Shown here: piece after piece, positions 45,514 to 56,972 of the stretch
Layout of the letters: each line of letters opens with the position of its first letter
Position numbering within the stretch: the stretch's first letter is position 1
Assembly (NCBI RefSeq): GCF_028502605.1
Contig: NC_079235.1
Coordinates: 2,604,001-2,668,000, forward strand
Origin: Trichoderma breve
Lineage: Eukaryota; Ascomycota; Sordariomycetes; Hypocreales; Hypocreaceae
Length of the DNA: 64,000 bases
Direction: 5' to 3'
Translations under genes and position numbers: made by a program
Notes under the pieces: generated by a model
Told to the model about the DNA's origin: nothing
The model's database searches: none
What the model saw: the letters and a program-made list of their open reading frames with translations, nothing else

Positions 45514-46913
45514 GCAGTGCTGTGAGATGAAGCCTGGTGTTGCGACTTTGTATGACTTTGACTGAGAAAATGCTCTTATTTGTGTCTTCCTCTTCCCCCT
45601 CAACAATGATCCTGCTTCTGGTTGGGAGTTTTGTTAGAGGGTTTGGCGGTTCTTTTCAGGTTTATATATGCGTGCTGTTACGTTTTGATAGCATATCTAG
45701 TTATATCCAATCGATGCGACTATTGATTTCTTGTTTATTACGTCGTTCTCTTGCAGTAGCACCCAAAGATATTAGTAAATACTTGATGGTGGTGCTTGAG
45801 GTCTGATGTGTAAGTTCTACATCCCGGGTAAGCCTGCACCCAAAAGCTCCCTCACTCAATAAGCCAGCTCTCTTGATAGTGATCTTGACACTCAGAGTAC
45901 GTGAGACTACCCAGTAACCGTTGGGAGGCTTAACGAATAATAGGATAGTAATTTGTCGAAAATATGAATAATAAACAAGTAATACACGTCTTACTCATTC
46001 ATGAATCATGACAGTCCATGATATGATATCAACAATGGGATGTGAGCTATTACATGTGCTGCCATTATTACATGCATATGGTATACAGATGAATCATACG
46101 TAGGGTAACCACAAAACAACTCGTCAAGATGAATCCATCACGACTCGCGTGTACTGTCACACATAAACTGTGAGAGCTGATACTTGCAACAGGGCTATCC
46201 CCTAACAGACCCGCAATAATGGCGAGTGTCCCGTCTTACCGCCTCTCGATACGTGTACTGATACTGTCCCATATTTCCGGCAGCCGTTGGGCACACCGGC
46301 ACTGGAAAAGGGCCCCTACGGACCTCGGTCAATGGCCCCAAAGACCCGAAACTGCCCTGTTGGCTGGGGCTCTAAAAAAATCCAAAAATCCCACCGGGCG
46401 CCTTAAACCCATTGGCCATCCGCTGGACCGGGGGACTCGCTCAAAATCTCATTGCATTGCATTCCGACTGTCCTCGAGGCGAGACGCTGCGATTGATTGA
46501 TGTTACCCCGACGAGCACCGCAACTCAGGTGGCAGAGTCTGCGTTGTGTCGTCGTGCCCAATCAGAGCTGCATAGGCTGGACGACGCGACGGAGCGCTGC
46601 TGCTGCTGTTGCTGGTTCTGACGTTGGCAGCTGGAGCCTTAGTAGAGCGCGAGGTATTACTACAGCTACAGGCACAGGCACCCATAGTGCAGGTACCGCT
46701 ACCGCTGCCCCTATCCCTATCAGCACTCCCCCCAGCACTCCCAGCGCTGCTGCTTCGCTGGCCAGGATGGGTCTCCGTGCCCCGCCCCCTCCATCTGGTC
46801 AAAACTCCTCCGCCTCCTCGCAAGCTTCCCAACCCTCCCAGCGAACTGCGCAAATTGCCCGTCACCTGGAGAAAAGCAGCGATTCTTCGTCTTCGTCTTC
46901 TCCATCCGCCACA
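45514..46913. other. 1.4-kb region upstream of pyrophosphatase
   Basis: The AT-rich left half (to about 46200) shows nothing. From ATG 46500 to 46913 the frame is open and in phase with the pyrophosphatase, adding 138 residues that begin [16 protein letters not shown]; see findings. It may be translated N-terminal sequence, an alternative first exon or an untranslated leader. Confidence 0.45.
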
Positions 46914-48154
46914 ATGTCCGGCTACACCGTCCGCAAGGTTGCTGCCCAGAACACTCTGGAGCACCGCGTCTACATCGAGAAGGATGGCGTCCCCGTGTCG
47001 CCCTTCCACGACATTCCTCTCTTTGCCAACCAGGAGCAGACCATCCTGAACATGGTTGTCGAGATTCCTCGATGGACCAATGGCAAGCTCGAGGTACGCC
47101 GTCAACGAGATCTGGCAATTCGCTGAGCATAGCTTTTGCGAGGAACAGGCTTGGGGAGAAACTCGAACCTCTTCCGCCTTTTCTTGACCGATCTCCTTTT
47201 CACTCCTTTTTGGACACCGCTGACGTATTTTTCACCTTTGACCATTAGATCTCCAAGGAGGAGCTCCTTAACCCCATCAAGCAGGACGTCAAGAAGGGCA
47301 AGCTTCGCTTCGTCCGCAACTGCTTCCCCCACAAGGGCTACCTCTGGAACTACGGTGCCTTCCCCCAGGTATGCGATGCCAAAATCCCTTACCCCAAACC
47401 CGCTGGGGGCACGCGCCATTATACATGACGACGAACTGACAATCATTTGCCTCCCAGACCTGGGAAGACCCCAACACCGTCCACCCCGAGACCAAGGCCA
47501 AGGGTGACAACGACCCTCTCGATGTCTGCGAGATCGGTGAGCTTGTTGGCTACCCCGGCCAGATCAAGCAGGTCAAGGTCCTCGGTGTCATGGCCCTTCT
47601 CGACGAGGAGGAGACTGACTGGAAGGTCATTGTCATTGACGTCAACGACCCCCTTGCTCCTAAGCTGAACGACGTTGAGGACGTCGAGCGCCACCTGCCT
47701 GGCCTGCTCCGTGCCACCAACGAGTGGTTCCGTATCTACAAGATCCCCGACGGCAAGCCTGAGAACCAGTTTGCCTTCACTGGCGAGTGCAAGAACAAGA
47801 CGTATGTCGTGCCCGGTCCCCTATTGATTTTCTTGCGAGATTGAAACTGACAGCATTACAGCTATGCCATGGACGTCATCCGCGAGTGTGCTGAGGCCTG
47901 GGAGCGCCTCATCACCGGCAAGACCCAGCCCGGCAGCGTCTCCACGTAAGTTACAGCTACCTTTGAATGCCACGACGAGTGAGCAGATTGACTGACTTGT
48001 TTCTCCCATTAGCACCAACGTGACTGTCCAGCACTCTCCCAGCCGCGTGGCCCCCGAGTCTCTGCCTCCTCTGCCTCCCCACCAGGACCTCCCCCCTGAG
48101 AAGATTGACGCTTCCATCGACAAGTGGTTCTTCATCAGCGGTGCTTCTGCTTAG
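46914..48154 (+). CDS. ipp1: Inorganic pyrophosphatase (family I, Ipp1)
   Basis: Five exons (46914-47093, 47249-47368, 47458-47801, 47862-47945, 48013-48154) encode 289 residues from ATG 46914, the normal size and start ([20 protein letters not shown]) of cytosolic fungal enzyme. Family I hallmarks: [33 protein letters not shown], the metal-binding signature [12 protein letters not shown], and [20 protein letters not shown]. It hydrolyses pyrophosphate to phosphate with Mg2+, pulling biosynthetic reactions forward. The splice phases all agree. Upstream the frame is open for another 138 codons with a presequence-like start, so a second mitochondrial isoform is possible. The gene is convergent with mL53. 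Confidence 0.95.
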
Positions 48155-48401
48155 TATGCTTAATTTACGATGAAAGTTTGATGGCGTCAAGTGTATCAAA
48201 TGCATAGTCTTTGATGGTATACCCTGCCAGAGTTGAAAGAAGAATCTAAGCTCTGCAGTAAAAGTACAAAAAAAAGTTTCATGACACTATATCGTACATC
48301 GTTTTCGTGCTATCCGCAATTGGCCTCATCCAGACTGTATTCCCCGCCCCTCATAACGCCGTCAATGCATTGGTAATATAAGACAACAAGACTCGTAGAC
48401 T

Positions 48402-48751
48402 TTATTCGGACAGATCAGCTGCCTTTTGCAATTGGCGCGAGTGACGGTCGACTTCCTCGACTAAGCCCTTGATGTTAATTTTGGAGCAGTTGAAGTCCAT
48501 CTCCTTGCCGTCCTCTGCGCAACTAATTAGCTCAGTTCTTGGCTCCAGCTCCCGGTATATCTAAACGTACTGAATTTGACCTTTAATGAGCTGCTCTCTG
48601 GGGAATTTCTTGGGAGTAAACTCGTATGGACGGCCGTTCCATTTGCACGCACGTCCGGCGGGAGAAAGGTCAGGAACAGGCGGGCGGGCTTGGCGCAGGT
48701 CGAGAAGGGATTGAATTTGGCCGTGACCTCGGTCATGAATTTCGTAATCAT
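48402..48751 (-). CDS. mrpl44: Mitochondrial large-subunit ribosomal protein mL53 (Mrpl44)
   Basis: Two exons (48751-48571, 48514-48402; 56-nt intron, GTACGT donor) encode 97 residues, about the length of yeast Mrpl44. It begins MITKFMTEVTAKFNPFSTCA and continues KPARLFLTFLPPDVRANGTA, with KFKDGKEMDF formed across the splice junction and VEEVDRHSRQLQ near the end; these are the conserved blocks of fungal mL53 with its thioredoxin-like fold. It acts in the mitoribosomal large subunit. It is divergent from sec20 with 304 bp between start codons. Confidence 0.9.
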
Positions 48752-49055
48752 CTTGCCGATACGGAGAGCCGCTGCGGGGGTAAATCGACGTGGGCGGAGG
48801 GCGGGATTGGGCGATTTGTCGCTTTGATTCGACTTTGCGCATAGTGGGATGCGAAGACGATGTCGAAATTTGGTGGACTGAGTGGAGACCCGGTATGTGC
48901 ATATCGCTGTACAAGGTACGTAGCTGCCACACCTGCCGAGCCAATGATGACATGTAGTTTCAATTGCTCTAAGCTGTCAAGATCAAGGTACTTTTTTTTC
49001 CCCTGCCAGTAATACCGATTTTTATTTTTTTATTTTCTGCGCATCGCTGGCGAAA
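48752..49055. promoter_or_regulatory. Divergent promoter between mL53 and sec20
   Basis: 304 bp between the two start codons. A minus-strand frame (48748-48963) overlapping it is out of phase with mL53 and is not called. It holds a GTACAAGGTACGTA word near 48909-48922. Confidence 0.5.
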
Positions 49056-50343
49056 ATGTCACTGGAAGGGCTGCAGGAGCGGCTGGCTGCTTTGCAGGAG
49101 ACTACGACTCAACTAAGAGAATTAATCGATCGGCTGGCAAATGTGGAATTCGAGCCTGGGTCGGTGCCGCTGAATATCGAGGAGGAGGGGAGTGTGAGCG
49201 GAGAGCTCAGCGCGGAGGCTGGCTTGATACTGAAAACTGGGTTGGAGGATCAACAGCTGTTGTTCGAAGAAGCTAAATACCTGCGGAGAGGCGGGCATGA
49301 GAAGGAGAGGCTTGTGGATGGCATTGAGAGGGTGGGAAGTGAACTGGCCAGGTAAGAGGACATGGTTCAGCATGAACTTTTCTTCTTCCTCTTGAAAAGT
49401 GTTCTGGGGAGAAGGTTGGCATGTGCTAATGAGAATAACCTTGTGTAGCTATCGAGCAACGCTTCGAAAGGCACGGTTATCGGCAAAGAAGAACTTGGAG
49501 CGAGCTCGGAGGCTTGAAAGAGAGCTCATGGTACAATCCTTTGTCGAACCCATTTCCGAGACGAACACCTCCGCAGGCGGTAGCACCGAAGAAGTACAGG
49601 CTGTTGCTCGACCCATACGGCATAACTACAACCAGCATCGACAACTACAATCCAGTCTATCGGAAGAAGACCGGCAGACGGTTGGGGCAGCCAGCAACGT
49701 TACAAATGCCCTGCGGCGGACGCACGCCCTCATCGCGGCGGAACTAAGCAAGAGCGAGTTCGCACACCAGACGCTGACAGAGTCGTCGGCTGCGTTAAAG
49801 CAGTTGGATCAGTCGTATACCTCGCTGGACGGCATGCTGGCGAGCTCCCGAGACCTGTTGGGCACACTGCTCAGGTCTCAAAAGAGCGATACGTGGTATC
49901 TGCAGACAGCATTGTACATGTTGATGGTGACTGCAGGATGGCTCGTGTTTAGGAGACTTTTGTACGGACCACTATGGTGGCTTGTGTGGTTACCCTTGCG
50001 GATATTGTTTGGGGTTGGCACCAAGGCTGGAAGTGCGGTGATGCATAGTCGGAGCCCTGGACAGTCTGGAAAGGCTGGGGTGGTGATTGATGGGAAGATT
50101 AGAGTGGACGGACTACCGGATGAGAGCCTGCCAACGGCAGTTGTTGGGCGAGACTCGAAAGTGGTGGAAAGTGAGGATGAGTCAATGGTTGAGAAAGTGG
50201 GCAAGATTGTGGATGCTGTACATGAGGCGGATGAATTGGGTTCGATACCAGGCGAGTCTGAAGGTGATCATGACGACAAGCTACAAGAAGGAGATGCTGC
50301 AGAGGTCGTCGTAGAAGATTCACGTCCTAGAGACGAGCTATGA
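49056..50343 (+). CDS. sec20: ER-Golgi SNARE Sec20 with C-terminal RDEL
   Basis: Two exons (49056-49351, 49449-50343) encode 396 residues. The N-terminal part is a charged coiled coil. The Sec20 SNARE segment is VTNALRRTHALIAAELSKSE...TLTESSAALKQLDQSYTSLD...LLRSQKSDTWYLQ, immediately followed by a membrane anchor (TALYMLMVTAGWLVFRRLLY) and a second hydrophobic stretch (GPLWWLVWLPLRILFGVG). An acidic tail of about 110 residues ends in RDEL, an ER-retrieval type signal as in yeast Sec20, which ends in HDEL; this fixes the C-terminus in the lumen. Sec20 works with Ufe1, Use1 and Sec22 at the ER to receive COPI vesicles. Confidence 0.93.
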
Positions 50344-50524
50344 GACAAATTAAGTATGAAATAGAATAAGAAAATAGGTTGAATATTCATAAGCCCTCCT
50401 GACGATTGTTAAATGTGTCAAGCTTGGGATGCTTCTACGACTTTTAAAACTCCAATTTAACCCCAAAAACACAGCTCGCTTTTGCCACCCCTTTTTTGAA
50501 TCCTTCCTCGGCGTCATTACGTTG

Positions 50525-51580
50525 TTACCTCTGTGGTCCAATCTGGGCAATGCTGCTGATCCAAGGAAGACCCAGCTGGTGCATCTCAACCGCCAGCTGG
50601 AAAAGGTAATCGAGACTTTTGATTTCACAAACCCTATCAGCACAAATGACCAACTTACGACGTCAAAAAGGGGGGATATCCAAACTCACCTCTCACACTG
50701 CGTCTTCGCCTTGTGGACGTTATCTCCCCACACATAAACGCCATGGCGCCTCACCAAGACGGCATACGTATCCGGGTACTCCTCCATAGCAGCCTCAAGA
50801 TACTCCGTCAAGTCCTCCTCATGAGGCGTGTTCTCAATAACAGGAATACGCAGCGTATCGTGGTACCCCAAGTTACCCACCTTACCCATGCCCTTGCCAA
50901 AGCCCTTGATCTGCTCAATGTTGTTGATCTCGAAGACGCTGCTGCCCTTTGCCTCGAGGAGTAAGGTGACGAGGACGGCCCAGTGGGAGTGGGTGTGGAT
51001 GCAGCAGCCGGCGCCGCGGCGGGTGAAGGCAGCGAGGAAGAGGGGCGTGCACTGGGAGGGCTTGTAGAGAGGGGGGGAGCGGAGGTAGGTTCGTTGCTTG
51101 AGGGAGGGTTCTTGGTCTTTGAGGGAGAGGACGTAGATGTCGGCGGGTTTCATGAGTTCTTTCTGGACGCCGGAGGGGGCGAGGTAGACGAGATCGCTGG
51201 TGGCTGGTTAGTGATGGGGCTGTGTCTTGATACTTTTTATGATGAAGTATAAGTGAATATCATGCTGTATAAGATGGGTATATGATATGTACGCTTGAAT
51301 GAGAGTGAGAGAGTGAGCGTATCACCGGCTTTTGCCTTGGTTTTCACTCCGCTCGAGATGATATGAGAGCTCAATTTAAGCTCATCAATGAGGGATAAAT
51401 AGTGTCATAAACAAGGGACAGTATATATACTTACTCGTCTCTAATGGAACATCCTCCTCCAGTGCCGGTAACCCATCCCAAAGTCCAAAACTTGGCGCAC
51501 AGCGAAGGGATGAGGTTGGCAGGATGCTCAGGGTCCGAAGACGTAACGAGCTGATCAGGGTTCTCATGAGCAGCAGCCAT
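50525..51580 (-). CDS. mde1: Methylthioribulose-1-phosphate dehydratase (Mde1)
   Basis: Three exons (51580-51435, 51196-50690, 50615-50525) encode 247 residues. It is a class II aldolase/adducin-fold enzyme: [20 protein letters not shown] and [18 protein letters not shown] at the start, [20 protein letters not shown], and the zinc-binding [14 protein letters not shown], with [13 protein letters not shown] towards the end. It converts methylthioribulose-1-phosphate to the diketo acid-phosphate in the methionine salvage pathway (cytosol). Intron 1 is long (238 nt); both introns have good branch sites. It is convergent with sec20, 181 bp apart. Confidence 0.94.
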
Positions 51581-54500
51581 TGTGAGATAAGCTTCACAAT
51601 AAGTGGAATGATAAAATAATAATGAAACAATTATGAGCTCGCTATGAGTCTAGCTTTGTAGATTTTGTAGCTACATGAAGCAGATGCGAATGCGATGCGA
51701 TGCGAGCTTTTGCCCCTCTAGTGGCTTTTCGCTGCCCCTCCATTGAGAAAAAATGACGAGCTTAGCTGCGATAGGTAGCTGGCCGAAAACGTGGGAGGCG
51801 CAAGGGCCACCTTTATCTCACGATCTCGGTTGTTGGATTTAAGATTTGATCGGATCTACGGAGATGCGGAATACGGAGCTTTTAATAAAAAAAAAAGATA
51901 AATGACGAGGATGCTGGATACGAAATGGAAGAACGCCTGCTTTTGTCTAGGTATGAGGTAATGCGATCTATGAGCTCGATGCATCGTCGCGGCTCGATTG
52001 AGATGGCGGCTACATGCACGGTACGCTGCTCTGTGCCACCGGGACGTTAGCACGCTCGGTTCCTGAAAGTATATTTCGTACAAGCTGCCGTCCTGCGATG
52101 TGGTTGGCTGGATGCTTCGCCCTAGTTACTAAGCCGCAAGCAGGCGCTCAATGTTCAATGCAATTTCTCGACGTTGAATTGGGTTCATATCATTGGCTCA
52201 AAATCAAAGGCGTCCTATCCCGCGTCACACTCGCGTTCGCACTACGCCTCAAGATGGGAGGGAAATGAGAGCTCTTTCGGACGGAAAACGCCCGCTGCTT
52301 CTTTGGCAACTCTGAGGTACAGATGTCTCAAACACAAGTAGGGTTGAGTTGGTCCTGAAATTACGGCCCCAGGAACCTGCATTGTTAGTGCAAGGCAAGG
52401 CAAAGCAAGGCCACTTAGTTGCTGTAGCTCTAAGGGGGAAACGGCTCTCTCCTAGGACGCTGAAAGTTGACAGTCTTGAGCATCAGGACGAGCTGGCTTT
52501 CTGGAAACTACCAGAACTGAAGTTGTGAAATATACGAGTACTCATAGCGTGATGGGGTATCTCCCACCAGCACCTGTCATCTTATGGGTACCAAGGTTCT
52601 AACAACTGGGTACGCGCAAAAGCATCGTCGGCCAAGTTTTGTGGAAATTGCCTGTTACCGCTGACAAGTCGGATATCGCTTTGCCCCCGTAAGTACGACC
52701 TCAGCTGCGCAAGGAGCAGATGTTCCCTATTTGCCAGGGGGCAGTCAGCTTCACCAACCGCAAGCCGGTTAGATCCCCCTTCGGAATCTTGCCCCGTCTG
52801 GCACGGCCATGCACCGATCGCCAATGGTGCCTCGTATCGCGAGGAGCCTTTTGCTAAGCCAAGCCCAGAGGGTACAGTATGAAGGCTCCAGGCCGTACTG
52901 GGCTGGGCTTGTATCTCACCCAAACGGAGCATCGTAACCCCTGGCGGCTCCGGAGGCCACAGGCTAAAGGGCTAGCTTTCCGGGCTAAGGCAGTAGGACG
53001 TTGGATTTCTTGCTTGTATTTTAAGGATTGAGTTTTGCTCGGGCTCTGCGCCAATGCAGAGTGCAAAGCGAGCCCCCGTGGGTCTTCGGTGTTTCGTATC
53101 AACGGACAATGGTGTTCAGTTGACAGATATGGGAAGAAACGAATGTGTGGCAACGGCCAATGTTGATGTTGACGTTGACATTGGTGTTGATGCATGCTCG
53201 TTGCCTCATAAACAATCATCCATCACCATGTGACAGATTCCAGGCGACGATCAAATCAAAGGACAGGCTTGAACCTCTTGTCTTAGTCACTAGTACTGGA
53301 TATGAGCACACCAAGCCAGGATGGCCCGCTCTAGTGCCGCTTCATGCCCCTGCAGGCGCTAGCCAAAAGGAAGAAAGACACACGACTGTGATGGCAGACG
53401 GGCTTGGCCATGAAGATGGGGTGAATAGTAAGAGAGCGTCATTTCACGCTGGGGACATTGTGTTGCATGGGTCAATTGCCTGCACTAAAGTGCTAACGTA
53501 GCAGTTGAAGCGGGCAGACGGCCAGAAAACAAGGCAATACAGGTGCCGCCGCATGAAATACAGTAGCAGTAGCAGCCCCGGGAGAACAAATCACGGCCTC
53601 CATGCACCACGGCGGGAAGAAATGGCCTGTAACCACAGCTGGTGGTCCCACAGGCCGCACACAGCCTCTGTTAGGCCGTGGCCGTGGCCGAGATGCCGAG
53701 CAAAAAATCAATGACCGCATCGCACAGAATCCATCCATGGCCTGGAGCTCAAGGTTGGAGGGGGAGAAGATGGCAAAAAAGGACGTCCAACGTGTCCTAG
53801 AGAAAGAGGAGGCGAAGAGGAGAATGAGGCGGATCGTCACGCCAAATACGAGGCCCCTCGAACGTACAGCGCAGCATCGAGACAATGGCGGGAGGGCGAA
53901 AAGCGCCACAGCATCGGGAAAGTGGTCGATTTTCTTTTTTTGTATCAAAATATGGATCAAATGCTTTTTTGCTTTTTCGATTGGGGTCAGCGCCTCCAAG
54001 GGGCACGGCTTCTTATTCCTGCGGCTGGACATCGTTGCGCCACGCAATTAAACAATTACAATGCGGCGCTTCCACAGGGGAAAAAAGGCGTTGCAGTTCT
54101 TCAACCCCAGACGTACGAGGCACAAAGCACAAAAGTCATATGGCCGTGGATATGTTGAGATACTCGTCCAACTGCAGAATGAAGCTTCATGCAGCACACA
54201 CGCCCTTGTTTCTCCAATGTTTACATGTACGAGTACCCAAAAAGTGAGGTCACCCAAGCACAAGCAATGCAATGCTCGGGTGGGGCCCTCAGACAAGCCC
54301 GGGTTTGCCTCCATCCCTTCTCTCATGCTACTGTAGCTCGTACTTAACGCTAGGAGATTTCCGCTGGACGGTACATGGCCCGTACTGTGCGGGAAAAAAA
54401 CACGCCGGCGATGCTTTTGAGCCATTGGGTCTCCTTGAACTCTCTGCCTGGCTGCTACGCGCCTGGGCCTTTTTTGCTTGGCCATCGGGTGCAAGTATTA

Positions 54501-54670
54501 AAGGGAGATTGTCCTGCTCCTCGGCCGCGGAGGCTTCTCTTCTCTCCTCATCCTTCGATCTCTAACCAGTCTCTCGCTCTGCAATCGACATTCGTTTTTG
54601 GTGCTTCCTTGCGACTTACACTATAACTCGCTTAATACTTACAACAACAACAACAACTTAATCAATCACG
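51581..54670. other. 3.1-kb intergenic region without a supported gene
   Basis: It separates mde1 (-) from the GPI-protein gene (+), so it holds two promoters, but it is long. Open frames (up to 184 codons, 53493-54047 minus) have no domain, and overlapping frames on both strands are equally long, which suggests composition rather than coding. Visible oddities are a pentamer repeat (AAGGC variants, 52391-52411), GTTGAY hexamer repeats (53160-53193) and TACGAGTA words at 52536-52543 and 54228-54235. The last 120 bases are the CT-rich leader of the next gene. Confidence 0.45.
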
Positions 54671-55359
54671 ATGCGTTTCACCGTTGTTCTGTCCGGCCTC
54701 TTCGCCGTCCTGGCTGCTGCCGCCTCCGAGTCCGGCTCGCCTACTTCTGCTGCTCCGGCTTCTTCTGTCTCTCTCGACCCTGCCCAGCAGTCCCAGTATA
54801 ACTGTATCCATGCTTGCAAGGCCGGCGATGTCAACTGCCAGGCTCACTGCATTGCTGTATGTTGAACCCGCTGTTTACCCTCTCTCATTTCCCCCAGCAT
54901 GAAAACATGATGAGCAAAAGACGACTTGACTTACACGCAATGCTCCTACAGGTTCCTTCTCCCGACCAGTCTCAGGTCAACGCCACCACTGCTTGCGTTG
55001 CCAAGTGCCCCCAGGGTGACGGCAGCCCTTCCCAGACCAACACCTACAAGCTGTGCGTGAACAAGTGCATCTCGGACCACTACTTCGTCACCTCCGAGGG
55101 CACTCCCTCCCAGACCGGTGCTGCTGGCGACCACGCTGCCTCCAACACTGGCACTGACACCGCTGCTGCTCCCACCGGCTCCTCTGGCTCTGACTCTGGC
55201 TCTTCTTCCTCTGGCAACTCTTCTGGAACTGGCACCCGCTCTGGCAGCCCTACCCGAACTGGCGCTGCTGCTACCTCAAGCACCACCAACGCTGCTCCCG
55301 CCATCATCGCTTCTGGCGGTGCCCTCGCTGGTGTCATTGCTGCCCTCCTGGCTCTGTAA
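54671..55359 (+). CDS. Secreted GPI-anchored protein with four CX3C pairs
   Basis: Two exons (54671-54856, 54952-55359) encode 197 residues. There is a clear signal peptide (MRFTVVLSGLFAVLAAAASE). The mature N-terminal domain has eight cysteines in four CX3C pairs (45/49, 56/60, 77/81, 97/101), one N-glycosylation sequon at N72, then a long Ser/Thr/Gly-rich stalk suited to O-glycosylation, and a C-terminal hydrophobic GPI-addition signal (APAIIASGGALAGVIAALLAL). This marks a cell-surface or wall protein. The cysteine spacing is not that of CFEM domains, and I cannot name the family. The 95-nt intron lies within the cysteine domain. Strongly biased codon use and CT-rich leader suggest high expression. 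Confidence 0.88.
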
Positions 55360-56972
55360 ACTTTGAGATATCCCCTTTGATTTCATGTCATCTTTTTTTC
55401 AGTTCGGTTTTGGATTGGTTAATGGAAGGGGTTTAATTCGGGTTTCGGGGATTTAATGATTGGGGTTGTGTATTTACATCCATGGCTGGATAGGGTAATA
55501 AAAGGTGTCTGTTGGGACAGCAAAAGATTCTGCTGCTTCTGTGTCAAGTAACCAACCGTGTTGGAGCGTGAAATTGTATGAGTCGATGAGGTTGTATGAA
55601 GGCTCATTTCTCATCGTAGACGCCTGATGTGTTTTCGAGTGGTTTCTTGATCCAACAGCCGAGGCAGGTCGGCATTCTGGCTTGTGCGCCTGGAGCAATC
55701 GTCCGATGTGGGGAGATTTTATCGTTGTGAAAAAACGATGAGAGTCATGCATGGGCCACAGACCCTGCGCAGATCGTAGGCCTGCTATGCATTCTTACTG
55801 ACTTACCTAACCAGGACCTCTTGTATCTCGTAATACTCCGTATGGATGCAGTCTTTTGCGCTCGTATTCATGTGTGCACTTGTGTCTTGCATGTGCCATA
55901 CAGTACGCTGACGACATACCGATATTCTACTGCGTAATCGCATCACATCGATGTATTCGATATCAACTCTCTGCAGCGACACATGAAGGCTATTCATGGA
56001 TGGTCCTCGTGTTATAGCGGCAAAGCCTTAGCGCCTGTCACATTAATGGGGCATCTGCTCTATGCATCAGATAGGTAGAAATCGACGTGCTAACTTTTAG
56101 GCTCTCCATAGACTCTATTCTATTTTTTCTTTTCGCTATTGACAAAAGATTGAAGCCATCATCGAAGATGGAGGAGAAGAGCAGAGACATGCTGTCTCGT
56201 ACTACTGCTGGAGTTTTCGTGTCAGCATCGACAATTGGTCCGGGGTTACCTCAGCGCGGCCGGGTGCTTCAAGTTGGAAATGGATATGTGGCATCTTCTG
56301 TTTCCGTGTAACCACCTGGTCGCCTCCCCGATTTTTTTTTTCTCCAAATCTCACCCGGAGAAAAAAAGAGCGAGAAGAGCGATGATGCCATTAGCAATGT
56401 CTGGTCAATTGGTTTCGCTCGGACACGGGCAGATAAGCCATGGATACTCCAGATAGACCGGATGACTTGTAGTCTTTGCCTTTTCGCCGTATTTCCACCA
56501 TCAATCCCGTAGCTGCGCCTTCAATTGATTTGATGCCATCGAGATGCTTCTCTTCGAATCGTCTCGAAATATATCAGCAGGCCCACACGTGGGTTGCAGC
56601 GGCGCCAAAAGCTGCTTCATCCGGGCCTCTTCCATTGGCCTGGCTGGCATCGGGAACAGCAGCCCGGGTACGTACTGGGCGAGTTAAACCCAGCCTGGCA
56701 GCTCAGACCCCCGCATCGACCAACTAACCTGGCAGCTAAATTCCGTCTGTGGCCCTTGACAGCTTCTACGTGTCCTCAAGAGCTTCCCCAGCCTTCTTCA
56801 ACGGTGCACTTCTTCCCATTTATTTTCCCTCTTCTTTCTTTCTTCAATTCAATCTCCCTTGGGATTTTAGATTCATTCTCCTTCAGCGCTGGGACTGCCC
56901 TGTTGGCACAACTTCCTTCTCTTTCTTCCCTCCCCCGCTCTCTGAAGAAACCGCTGGTATAGGTATTTTGCA
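55360..56972. other. 1.6-kb intergenic region upstream of calnexin
   Basis: 3' flank of the GPI gene and calnexin promoter. A CACGTG palindrome lies at 56586-56591 and an AATACTCCGTA word at about 55831-55841. No supported gene. The last 150 bases are CT-rich leader. Confidence 0.5.

Noticed and set aside
53493..54047. 184-codon minus-strand frame in the 3.1-kb gap
   Set aside because: Overlapped by plus-strand frames of similar length and lacks any domain or promoter sign.
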